A DNA stretch of 64,000 bases from Auriscalpium vulgare. Lineage: Eukaryota > Basidiomycota > Agaricomycetes > Russulales > Auriscalpiaceae. Under the pieces are notes generated by a model, which was given only the letters and a program-made list of their open reading frames with translations, was not told the DNA's origin and ran no database searches. The translations under genes were made by a program, and so were the position numbers. This document shows, piece by piece, positions 46,416 to 55,794 of this stretch (position 1 is its first letter; the number at the start of each line of letters is the position of its first letter). Where the stretch lies: contig JAHBBC010000001.1 in NCBI GenBank assembly GCA_019915015.1, positions 2,108,001 to 2,172,000 on the forward strand. The letters are read 5' to 3'.

Positions 46416-47427
46416 TCAAAGCCCCGACTGCGACCGATGCACTTGCCCCGCTACATACTCCCTCGTGAAGATGCGGTCGGCTTCGGCGAGGCTGCGAGCA
46501 CGCTCGACTCGAGGACCGCGGACGTTGCGGCCGAGAGCGTTGGTAGCTTTCCCACTGCAGGGAAGACATGAGAAATGCAGCGACGGTCACGCAGAGACAT
46601 CACTTACCGACCCGCATACACACCAGGGAGGCGGCCGCGCACGACTACCCAGAACGAATCCTCCTCGTGCTGAGCAGGGTATGCGCCATGTGCGCCAACA
46701 GCGCCGGTAGCGAGCAGATGGGCATACCGATCGTTCGCTTCTTCGACGCTTGCGTAGCCCTTGAAGCGAGCGCCGCTGAAGCCACTCGTGTACCTGGACA
46801 CCTCAAGCCTAAACGCGCGTGAGCACTAGGAATAAGCACTACGAATATGTCCTTACCAGTCTAAGAAAACGCCGACCTCCCGGCCATGCGCGATGACGAA
46901 TGCGACCTTCAAACCTCGCGAACTCACTGTCCACTCCTGCACGGAGACAGGTGTCGGGTCCCGCATCTCCCACTGCTCTGTGGCGAAAGCGAAGGGGTCG
47001 GGACCGGCGGGATAGCGAGCGGTGGAGGATCCTGTTGTCGCGCGGCTTGGCGTCGATGGAGCGCGGCTGGGCGTCGATGGAGCGCGGCTGGCCGTTGATG
47101 GAGCGGATGCGGCCACCCGCGTTACGCTCGATGTATACGGCGAAGCGACGGAGGATGGCGTCGATGGCGCCGCACGCGAACGAGTCGGCTGGGTAGACCG
47201 GGGGAGAGCAGATGGGACAGAAGGCGGAGTGCTTTGTACGGACGTCTCGGTCCATTCGTCGTCGTCTTCATCCTCGTCGGATGCAGGATCCGTCGCCACT
47301 GATACCTCGGTCATTGCAGACGTTATGTACCCAAGATCGTCGTCCCATTGCTGTGGCTGCCCTGTATGAGATGTCAGTAACAACCGTGGATGTCGTCACA
47401 CTGCTACGCACTTTGTCTGTGAGCCAT
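46416..47427 (-). CDS. Transposon cargo: protein with two RNase H1-N/viroplasmin-like modules
   Basis: Four exons (47427-47412, 47361-46857, 46808-46608, 46554-46416) give 286 aa. After an acidic and Ser/Pro-rich N-terminal half come two modules of the same small fold. The first reads VAFVIAHGREVGVFLDW, then SGFSGARFKGYASVEEAN. The second reads SFWVVVRGRLPGVYAGR and continues to ARSLAEADRIFTREYVAGQV. This fold binds RNA-DNA hybrids or double-stranded RNA in RNase H1; no catalytic domain is present. Three 21-bp tandem units at 47042-47104 encode APSTPSR-like repeats. The gene is intact and lies between the transposase and the second cargo gene. It may help recognise transposon nucleic acid, or it may be a captured host gene like the one at 13601-16148; both are inference. 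Confidence 0.75.
47042..47104 (+). repeat. Three tandem 21-bp units within the viroplasmin-like cargo gene
   Basis: Units beginning gcggctt/gggcgtcgatggagc are repeated at 47042, 47063 and 47084 with few differences. They are in frame and encode repeated Ala-Pro-Ser-Thr-Pro-Ser-Arg. Confidence 0.8.
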
Positions 47428-47607
47428 GGTGTTGACGGTGGTGGTGGCAGGAAGTGGCAAGGCGACGATTGCAATCAGACTCAGAGATCTCAACATGGCG
47501 CCAAACAACCGACCACAATCAACGCGCTCACGTGCACAGTAGTCTGCTCATTGAATCTCAATGCCTGAGTCCGTCGTGTCCGCCTAGCTTTGCCAGTATT
47601 ACTTGCC

Positions 47608-50085
47608 ATGGATCCTCGATCGCGAACGCAAAATTACCAGTCAAACGGCTACAATTTTCCATCCCAACCAGCACGTCTTTCGAATGGGAACCCTCCGCAA
47701 CTTCCTCCTCACGACGACCGAGTTCTGCCGCCTCCACTTTCTCAACATAACTATCCGTCGCTGCAGCCTCAAAATCCCCCTTATCCCTCCTTCAGCCACC
47801 CTCGCTATGTTCAATCCCCAGCTTTGACGTCGTCCTCTCATGTGCCGTCCTCGTTGACATACGCGCGACCTCCTCAGCAATATCCCGCTGCCCTGCAACT
47901 CCCTCCGCCGGCAGAGTCAGCTCGCTACACTCAAAGCCCGTACTCCTACCCAACCGCCAGACACTCCGCGCATGCCTTCCCCGCTGCGCACGTTCTACAG
48001 CCTTCATTCCATCGCACACAGTCGCCTCTCACACAGCCTCCTCTCACGCGTCAACCTCTCCTCCCCACAGCATCGGCGCTCGCATACATGCCTCTGGCTA
48101 CGCCTCCCCAACCCCCTCCATCCCCAAATCAGTTCATCAATATGGACTCGAATTCCTTTTCTACCCCGTCGCCGACAATGTTTCAACCCTCCGCTACCCG
48201 ACCTTCGCAGCCAGCACCCTCACCATCCCCGCGCATCCGCACCCTGCCTCCAGTACCCTCACCATCCCCGCGCATCCGCACCCTGCCTCCAGTACCCCCA
48301 CCATCCCCGCGCGTCCGCACCCTGCCTCCACCGCCTGTTCAGCACGTCCCCTCGCCACCAGCACCGCCCGTGCAACAAACCCGCCAAGCCACTGCCACGG
48401 CGTCCCCGGCCCCGGCTCCGGCCCCGGCTCCGGCCTCAACGCCGGCCTCGCCTGTGCAGCTGGCCATCCCGCTCGCTCAACCTCCGCTCCCAGCACAACG
48501 CCTGCCAGCACCGGATGGGCCCCATCAAAGTGCGCAAGCCGCGGCGTCCCTCTTTGAGGACATCGAGTTGCTCGACACCCACTCAACAGCGTGGGCGAGA
48601 GCAAATCCCGACGCGCCAATACTCGAACCGCGCACCCGCGACATCCCTAGCGACGCCGTCAAGGCCACCAGGGCTCTCGGCGCAGACCAAAGGACCGCCA
48701 AGGACGAAGCCCTACAGCAGGATATTGCGCAATTCCTGCGTGATCGAGAAGACGCCATCGAGGTGATCGCAACGACGCACGCAATTGCTAACAAAAAGGT
48801 CCGCGACCTGGTCAACGCAGTTACACACTTCAAAACACCCCGCGCGCCGAACTTTGGTAATGCCCTAGTGCATCTGAAGACGTTAGAGCTCAATGCCGGT
48901 AAGCCATATTGCCTTGAGAAGGCATGGACTGACGGATCCACCCCAGACCTGCCGGAGGGACGGAAGCTGAAGCTCGCGGACATCAAGGCAGCCGTCGCGA
49001 ACGACCCCGAGCTGCAGAATGTCACGCCCAAGCGCAAGCAGGAAATCATGGACCTTCTCAGCGCCCATCGGGAGGAGCACAAGATCGGCATTCGCGTGTC
49101 GCACAAATCGGCTGCGCAGGATGTGATGGCAACGGGAGCACGGTGGACAGCTGAGGTACGTTCCAGCGATTCGCTGTCATCGCTGTGTACTGAGCTTCCC
49201 TGCAGGCAGAGAACCTGTACAGCCGCACAGGAGCCCGCTCATTCACCTTCATCACCCGGAGCGACATCAACGACACAATCCAGCCGTCTTGGATGTGCGG
49301 CGGTGACGCCAGCGGGTTCTTTCTCCAGCAGCTCAAGCAGGACCCTAACGACATAGCGCGGCTCTTCGAGCTGTGGTCTGTTTCCATCGCGCATGGTGAG
49401 TACATGCATTGCATTTGTATATCCGCGCTAACGACCTGTAGATCATCGCGGCGGGGACTCCCTTGCATCTATGCGGAAAGAAGCGTCAGACTCGCTCATC
49501 AGTGGCCTCCGTAAGTGTATCATCTGACTTACATGCAGCCATCTAACGGGCGCTGTAGGTTATGCGGCACAGACCTCGAAGATAGCCATGAACTACGACG
49601 ACTACGACAATGTCATCGTGGCAGCGCGCCGTGTGAAGCTTGTTGGATGGCCCCCCGACATCCCTTTCTGCAAACCTGGTGCCTTGAGCCGAGTCGACGA
49701 GCTGCGGACCCTTCGCGACGCCCTGCAGACAGGCTCCTGCAAGTGGATCCGCCTCACAAACAGGCAGGTTACCGAGCACCTCAAGAGCCTGCAGGCCAGC
49801 GGCGCGGTGCCGGAGAAGCGGCCCCGCAAGGTGCGCAGTGACAAAGGGACGACAAAGGCCCGAAAGCGCACGGCCGATGACGTCGCAGAGGGTAGCGATC
49901 GCGAGGCGGCGTCCTCATCGCGGCCATCCAAGAAAGCCAGGGTCGCGCGGGTAGATCGGGCAGTTGCAAAGGGGAAGGGGAAAGAGAAGGAGAAGGCCCG
50001 TGCACCCAAGAGTGCAGAGTGGGTAGACGATGAGGAGGAGGAGGAGGACGACGACGACGACGACGACGACTACGATAACATGTAG
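47608..50085 (+). CDS. Transposon cargo: uncharacterised basidiomycete protein with Pro-rich N-terminus and acidic tail
   Basis: Four exons (47608-49155, 49206-49395, 49442-49510, 49559-50085) give 777 aa. The first ~320 residues are Pro/Ser/Gln-rich and include three 13-residue repeats (PSPSPRIRTLPPV). The folded part starts near residue 335 with an IELLDTHSTAWARANPDAPI-like block. Next come LKLADIKAAVANDPELQNVT and RVSHKSAAQDVMATGARWTA, then the conserved MNYDDYDNVIVAARRVKLVG followed by WPPDIPF and LRTLRDALQTGSCKW. The C-terminus has basic, nuclear-signal-like clusters (KARKRTADD, RPSKKARVARV) and ends in a run of Glu and Asp. I have seen this domain combination as a recurrent hypothetical protein of mushrooms but know no function. 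A nuclear, chromatin- or DNA-related role in transposition is only inference. The start is the first ATG of the frame. Confidence 0.8.
48216..48332 (+). repeat. Three tandem 39-bp units in the second cargo gene
   Basis: Units start at 48216, 48255 and 48294 and encode three near-identical Pro/Ser/Arg-rich 13-residue repeats. The third unit differs at a few positions. Confidence 0.85.
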
Positions 50086-50435
50086 TCCGTGTTCTCCCTC
50101 GTAGCAAACCCTTTGTAGTACTTTAACATGGTGTATATTGATCACAGTTGGTATATACACAACGGCTTCGACGTAGTAAAAAGTATTATAAACTAACGGG
50201 CAGCGTCGTCTGACGACCACGTGATGCTCCGCCGCCAGCGCCAATCAAAAGATGGAAGTCGAGCTCGCTGGCGCCGACATCGTAGCACACCATCGGGTGG
50301 CGGGGCGGCGGCACAGGGAAACGGTAGCAGGAGACGACAGCGGGCGGCTGCGGCGGGTGACGGACGGCGGTGCGAGGCGGCGGCGGGACGGCGGCGGGAG
50401 CCGACGGGAGATGCCGGCGGGAGGCGCTGCGAGAA
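50086..50435. other. Spacer between cargo gene and right terminal repeat
   Basis: This holds 350 bp of GC-rich sequence with no gene. The long minus-strand Pro/Arg-rich frames here run in from the terminal repeat and are not supported. Confidence 0.45.
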
Positions 50436-50857
50436 GACAGGGCGGCGGGTGGCGGCGGCGGGGCGGGACTGCCTGCATCGAGACGGGACGGGACGGGGCA
50501 TGTCGAGGAGGGGCGGGGTGGGGGCGGCGCGGGAGCGGAGGGCGGCGGTGTCGAGGGGAGGAGCGGCGGCGACGGCGGGAAGGGGCGGGACGACGGGCGC
50601 GTTGGCGTGGGAGATGATATCCCAGCTGGGGAGATAAGATGGCTGATGGGAGATAGCCGGGGCGGGACAGCGGTGCCGCCGGCAGTGAGCGGGATGGGCT
50701 CCCGCTGCCCGACGCTCGAGCAGATATCCATAAGTCCCTACGAGCTAAAGGGAGCTATTGCGTGAAGCGTGCTGGGCCCCGAAAGCCCTGTAATTACAAC
50801 GGGTAGCCGGAAGAGCTACCGCTTCTACTTAGTAATGATAGCCGGGCCTCACAGGTG
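50436..50857 (-). repeat. Right terminal inverted repeat of the KDZ element (422 bp, uninterrupted)
   Basis: This is the reverse complement of the left terminal repeat with the nested element removed. It keeps the unoccupied TA target at 50739-50740, which fixes the borders of the nested insertion on the other side. Confidence 0.9.
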
Positions 50858-50865
50858 GAGAGACG
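50858..50865 (+). other. 8-bp target site duplication, right copy
   Basis: GAGAGACG, identical to 38736-38743. Confidence 0.9.
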
Positions 50866-51199
50866 CCTGTTGATATTTGAGGAGCAAACGATACGCTATA
50901 ATAAATGAGCCATAATATTGGAAGCCCAGGCGACGTGGATACGAGTCGGGTAGGGGCTGACTTGGAATCCGGAGCACAGCACACACTCTCGATTGCAGAC
51001 AATTTTGCCCACCATAGCACAGTAAGGCCCATTACTATAGTCTCCTGGAAGCAGACTGAATGCGGCGGTTGATGATAGTCGACACTTAGTCTCCCTGAGG
51101 CAGAGTACTAGACAGATTCAACCCTTCGCGGGCTCAGGATCATCTGTCTGACGTATCACTGCTCAGTGGCAGGGCAACCCACAGTCCCGAGACCGCACG
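50866..51199. other. Intergenic flank right of the transposon
   Basis: About 330 bp without a supported feature. Confidence 0.35.
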
Positions 51200-51880
51200 T
51201 TGGAGCACATGTCTCACCTTGATGCGCTGCAGCCGCTGCGCCTGTAATCGTCGGGTGCAGGCGAAAGTCCAAAAGCAAAGTTCTGAGCGGCGAGCAGCGG
51301 CGCGGCCGGAGCTGCCGGACTGTAGTTCCGTTCAGCGACGACGGGCAGTCCGACCAGGCTCTCCCAGCTCCGCCACGCGACGCGCTGCAGTGCGCGCTCT
51401 CCCTACTATCTGAACGACACGTCGAGGACCTGCAGCAGCGGGCACTTCTCCGGCAGGCGGTACACGGGGACCAGTGCGGGCAGGCGACGAGCACGAGCGC
51501 AGTGAGCGACGACTGAAGCGCGAGGAGTGCGCGCACGGACTCGAGCGGCGTGTCATCGCGTCTGCGGGCGCGTCCCGCTCGTACGCTGGCTTCACTATGC
51601 CGGGTCCTGCTGCTTGTGCTCGTCGAGATTGGGCTTGCCTTCCCCGGCACGGAAGAGCTCAGTGCGGGGCGTTGCGGGCGACACGACGATGATCGCCACG
51701 CCGTCAACGTGGCCTCCGACGCCAAGCAATGCATACAACGATGCGTCAGGCAGCGGCGCGTGCACGGCAGCCAGCTCAAATGTTTGCGCGTAGGGCAGAG
51801 AGAGCCCTGTGAACGCTCAGCAGCAGGGCACGGTGGGCGTGAGGCGAGACGGAGAAAGACATGGGGCGGCATGGAACAAC
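51200..51880 (-). pseudogene. Decayed leucine-rich-repeat (F-box-like) gene fragment
   Basis: Read on the minus strand, one frame gives LESVRALLALQSSLTALVLV then ACPHW. A shifted frame continues directly with PVYRLPEKCPLLQVLDVSF before a stop. That run of Leu at regular spacing resembles the LRR part of mushroom F-box proteins. Upstream, another frame reads LYALLGVGGHVDGVAIIVVS. The repeated frame changes mark it as broken. It lies 340 bp outside the right end of the transposon. Confidence 0.4.
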
Positions 51881-52416
51881 TGCGGGCAGAGGCTACTATT
51901 GTAACTCGAAGGATATGTCATATATTAGTCCATTAGCCGGCCATTACATTGTTGCGCGAGAGGTAGCGCAGCGTTAGCATCCATTGTCATGCATTGTTAG
52001 CGCGTGAGAATCTAACAGCGGCTGGAACGGGCCGTCATGATTCGGCGGTTTTGCTGATGGGCGCACCCGTGCACTCAGCAGTTCAAGTTGCGCTCTCATA
52101 GACTCTCAGCCAGTCACCGTAACTGTGCATATGGCCATGAGTTTGCGAAGACTGAAGCTGTCTAGCTGAGACATAAATTGGGGCGCCGGCCAGATGGCTC
52201 TGCTACGCCCGGTTTGGCAACAAGATTAATGTAAATGATGCCTCCTTCATTTGTCTCCCCTGGCATGGCTCGTTTCCTTGCATCACATCATTTCTCTTAG
52301 GCTATAGCCACCCGAGACACACACGGGTCGAGACAAACAATGTCACTGTGCACTATCAGTGCCCCGGTAGTCGGCTGTTTGTTGACAGCGTCAAAATGCC
52401 TTGTTTGTTTCACAAA
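51881..52416. other. Intergenic, no gene seen
   Basis: About 530 bp between the pseudogene and the tRNA-Gln gene show no feature. Confidence 0.35.
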
Positions 52417-52523
52417 AGGTCTTACCAGGAATCGAACCTGGGTCGGCGGAAATTCCCACGAACGGTTATTACGTAATCAGCTCGCTTCAGAATCCGCTGT
52501 GCTGACCGCTACACCATAAGACC
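52417..52523 (-). tRNA. trnQ-CTG: tRNA-Gln, anticodon CTG, with 35-nt intron
   Basis: On the minus strand the acceptor arm GGTCTTA pairs with TAAGACC, and the discriminator is T, as usual for glutamine. The D arm reads GGTGTAGCGGTCAGCAC. The anticodon stem GCGGA/TCCGC encloses TTCTGA plus T, interrupted by a ~35-nt intron one base 3' of the anticodon. The T arm is CCAGG/CCTGG with loop TTCGATT. A T4 run follows as terminator. Confidence 0.88.
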
Positions 52524-53312
52524 GTGGTAGCAGAGTTAAAAAAGCTGTATCAAGTGAGGGAGGTAGGGAGCTAGGGAGCTAGAAGGAGAATGCTGCCAAC
52601 TTCCAAGCTCTCCAAATTATTTAGCTCCCTTTATACTTTTGTATCTAGACAATATTTTGGGTAGACCAGTATATTTCTACAGCAGCAGCTTTTTTAAATT
52701 TTAGACTTGGATGTCAGAAGGTGTGAACCATAATCTTTTCTTCACATTGCTTAGCTTCTCAGTTACAAATGTGTGGGATCATCACCATGGGCTACATGGA
52801 TTTGATTTGCATGGGCTGCAGATTGCAGAGAGCCTTTGCTGGTGTGAATCAGAGTTGTTGTGAGTACTATAGACAGAAACGGTGGTTGAGAAATACTTAC
52901 CAGCTATTTGCAAATTGTATCTTGCTTGAGTCTGCGATACACATCAGCACTTGCATCAAATGTTTGTAGAGATGTAGAGAGAGGTCTGATCCCCCTTCCA
53001 AATTTTTGTCACATTTAGAGAGTGGCATGCATTGCAATCCAAAATGCATTGCAACCGATGCTCCGAGGCTCTGGTCGTGGCATTGTTTCAAAGTTCTGAC
53101 CAAAGCCTCCGGAGCCCCCTGTGTGAAGTTGAGGATTGCCACAGAGTTGGATCATCGCAACAAATGATCGAAGAAATAGTGTCGCGCTGCTGATCCCATG
53201 TGTTACGCGTTGCGTGTAGTGGCACGTGCAGGTCAGCGCCGGACACGTGTTGCAGTGACCAGTCGCACCCAAGGAACGTTACAGTAACGTTACCGGCAAC
53301 GACGACGACGCG
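52524..53312. other. AT-rich intergenic region with repeats and promoter motifs
   Basis: Bases 52540-53000 are clearly AT-richer than their surroundings. They include ggagctagggagctag, plus two copies of atgcattgcaa at 53027 and 53044. An imperfect hairpin (ccgaggctctggtc / gaccaaagcctccgg) lies around 53066-53115. The region may be an old transposon remnant. The last 100 bp form the BTB gene promoter. Confidence 0.35.
53223..53292 (+). promoter_or_regulatory. Two CACGTG E-boxes and a palindrome upstream of the BTB gene
   Basis: CACGTG occurs at 53223-53228 and 53244-53249. The palindrome AACGTTAC-A-GTAACGTT follows at about 53275-53291. The gene start is at 53313. CACGTG is the classic bHLH/Cbf1-type site; the palindrome could bind a dimeric factor. 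No binding protein can be named. Confidence 0.4.
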
Positions 53313-55218
53313 ATGTCCACAAACCCGTCCCATATCCTCATTGCTCGCAACTCGCGCAGCCACAACCCATCGGCTTCCCTCAGCTCCCCGACAGAGACCC
53401 ATGCAGCCGCGGCAGGCATCTTTCGGTCGACAGGCTCGCCTCCTTGGTTCCTAGAAGGCGTCGACACCGACGACGTAATCTCCGAGCTCAGTATTGAGGA
53501 CTCGGAGGACCCCATCGATGTTGATCAGACATTTACAAAGCGCTCCGAGTTTCCAGGGACCGTAAAGATCGTGGTGGAGAGCACAACCTTCTGGTGCGTG
53601 CCCGCTGCGATCCTAGTTAGCAAGCGTATCTGATATGAGTCCGCAGGGCGCACAAGGAAGTGCTCTACTTCGCGTCACCTTTCTTTCAGGCTGCTCTGAG
53701 CGGTGATTGGGCGGAAACAGGCCGCCCGACCTCGATGTCCTCGGTGATCACCATCTCGCAACCACCCTCCGTGCCAGGAGCAAAACCCCCCGCGGACCTG
53801 CCTACCGCAATGACCTTTGCGCCTATGGACCCTGACGCCACTCCGGAAGAGCTGGACGTGGACATTGAGGATTCGAGCGAAGCCGACGTCAGCGACTCGT
53901 CTGTGCAAGGAGACGAGGACGAAAAGGCGGCGAAAGCGATGAAGACGGCGAAGGAAATCGGGGAGGCGAAGGAAGCTGCCCGCATGGAGAGCCTAGACAA
54001 GTTGCAGCGCGGGAGCACGACTGTGGCGGATACCTCAGCGGACGAGGCCAAGGCGCAACCGAAGGAGAAGCCACGGGAGACAGTCCGATTGTCGTGGAAG
54101 CGGGGCACCACCGAGGCCGCAGTGCGACGGCGGCAGAGGGCGAACGGTCCGGACGCTGTCATCGTGCTAAAGGAGGAAAAGGTAAGCAAATGCGCCGTTT
54201 CTTGAAACGCGCGCTGACGGCACACAGGCGAGCACTTTCCATGACTTCTTGCACTTCGTCTATCCGGGGTATGTTTCATGCAGTCCCCCTCCCTCACATG
54301 CTGAGTCGCCATCGGCAGCATGGAATGTACCATCACGTGGAACAACGTCGAGGGCCTCATGAACATCGCACACAAGCTCTGCGTGCCATCTCTACAGCGA
54401 AAATGTCTCAATTTCCTGCTCACGCATGCCGCTGGTCGGCCCATAAAGGCGATGCGCATTGCAGAACTCTTCGAAGAGGAGGAGCTATACCGCGAGGCGT
54501 CTCGCTTCGTGCTGGATAACCCAGGTGGCTGGCCAGATCAAGAGCTCAACACTTTGAGCGGTGATACTTTACTGAAGCTGGAGAAACGGTATGGCCTAGG
54601 TTTACGGATAGGCAGATATGGATATGGCGCTGATTTTATCTTCATCGCGCTACCTAGGCGGACGTGGTTCTTGGAGCGAGTTCTGAAGCTGGGCCTCGTC
54701 CAGATTGCCAAGGAGTACGAATGCGTGAGTCTTGCCTGCGTGGGACAGCGCCACGGAATTGAACCGTCTACCAGTGCTCTTCATGCCCTGACCCCGCAGG
54801 CTGTGCTCGTCTTCTAGACGAGAAGTGGCGGCAAGCATACCAGGCCGTCTTCCGCTTCGGTCCATGCCAGCCCTCCATGGTCTTCCGGTATCTGCGGACT
54901 CTGGAGGGCATCAGCCCACCCCTCGCTCTCTCCCATCTTGCATGCCAGAACACCGCCAAGGCGTTCGTGGCGACGTGTGCGTGTTTTCCCACATCGCCCA
55001 CGACAATGACTCACCGGCATCTGACTGCAGTATTCGATCGCATGTTCTCTCTCGGCGTGCGAGGCAGCGGAACGGATACTGCGCCGCTTGGGGCGCGGGT
55101 TGCTGCCGTTGCGGGCATGGCGAGCGCGACGCTGCCCCGCAGACATTTCCTGTACTGCTCCCTCAAGCCTGACAACCCGGTGCCTCCACGGAGCGCGAGG
55201 CATCGTGAGGTGTCCTGA
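53313..55218 (+). CDS. BTB/POZ-domain protein
   Basis: Six exons (53313-53593, 53647-54181, 54228-54268, 54319-54588, 54658-54724, 54775-55218) give 545 aa. The BTB core is split: KIVVESTTFWAHKEVLYFAS then PFFQAAL opens the fold. About 140 disordered, charged residues are inserted. The fold resumes with FHDFLHFVYPG, WNNVEGLMNIAHKLCVPSLQ and AMRIAELFEEEELYREASRF. Similar split BTB proteins are common in mushrooms and are thought to dimerise or recruit Cullin-3, but no partner is visible here. The C-terminal ~150 residues contain RFGPCQPSMVFRYLRTLEG. The acceptor at 54774 was chosen because the next cag gives an immediate stop. A possible extra intron at about 54977-55030 keeps the same frame and cannot be excluded. 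Confidence 0.8.
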
Positions 55219-55794
55219 GATACTTGACTGTTGCTTTCGTTGTTTGACTCTTTGCTTTCGGTGTTCGACCGTTGCTTTCGCTGTTTTTGCCGTCTTTCCA
55301 TGTACATGTACCTGCCTCGCGCATCGATCTCACACTTCTTGCAGTCACACCACGACCATACAGAGCATGATTCCAGGCGAAGAGAAGTGAATAATATAAG
55401 ATACAAGGTCCTGGCAATCAATGAGTGGAATCCAGAACGCGACGGGTGGCGATGCACAAGGACGGGGATATAGGTGTACGGCAACAGTGGTAGCACAAAC
55501 AGACCACCCGCCGGCCGTGAGGGGAAAGGACAAACAAGATGAACGGAGACAGATGATGTGAGATGACATGGCGAGGATACAATCAATACCCACCCAACGG
55601 ATATATACGTGCAATGTCACGCCAGAGATTGAGAACAGTCGAGGCGACTGGAGGCCACAAAGAACAGAGGCTAGAAACCCGGATAGAAGGAACCTAAAGT
55701 GCTGTGTGGGGAATGCTGGGCGAGTGGGCGTGAGGACTGATAGAAGTGTGTAAGGAGTGACAGTAGGAGATGCTATAAGGTAATAAATGCACGA
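55219..55794. other. Convergent 3' intergenic region
   Basis: These 576 bp lie between the BTB gene (+) and the RhoGAP gene (-). The sequence near 55235-55290 has a short repeated ttgctttcg/tgtt pattern. No gene is seen. Confidence 0.45.

Larger units (their letters stand above)
38744..50857. mobile_element. Complete KDZ-superfamily DNA transposon with cargo genes
   Basis: The element spans 12,114 bp, or 10,749 bp without the nested insertion and its extra TA. Its ends are 422-bp inverted repeats (38744-38862 plus 40228-40530 on the left, 50436-50857 on the right) that read as identical wherever I compared them. Both termini begin CACCTGTGAGGCCCGG. The flanks carry an 8-bp duplication, GAGAGACG. 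Inside are an intact KDZ transposase (40799-44517, minus), a viroplasmin-like gene (46416-47427, minus) and an acidic-tailed gene (47608-50085, plus). Fish Zisupton elements, members of the same superfamily, are known for 8-nt target duplications, which agrees. Near-identical ends, an intact transposase and an intact duplication all point to recent movement. Confidence 0.9.

Noticed and set aside
38744..50857. The 422-bp inverted repeats as a segmental duplication or assembly fold-back
   Set aside because: The identical 8-bp flanks and an intact transposase inside fit a transposition event. A fold-back would not give a direct 8-bp duplication outside both arms.
52417..52523. The tRNA read as tRNA-Glu with anticodon TTC
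   Set aside because: The GCGGA/TCCGC anticodon stem places CTG at positions 34-36. T at the discriminator position also favours glutamine.
52769..52969. A 66-codon Cys-rich open frame
   Set aside because: It lies in AT-rich sequence without promoter, splice or homology support.
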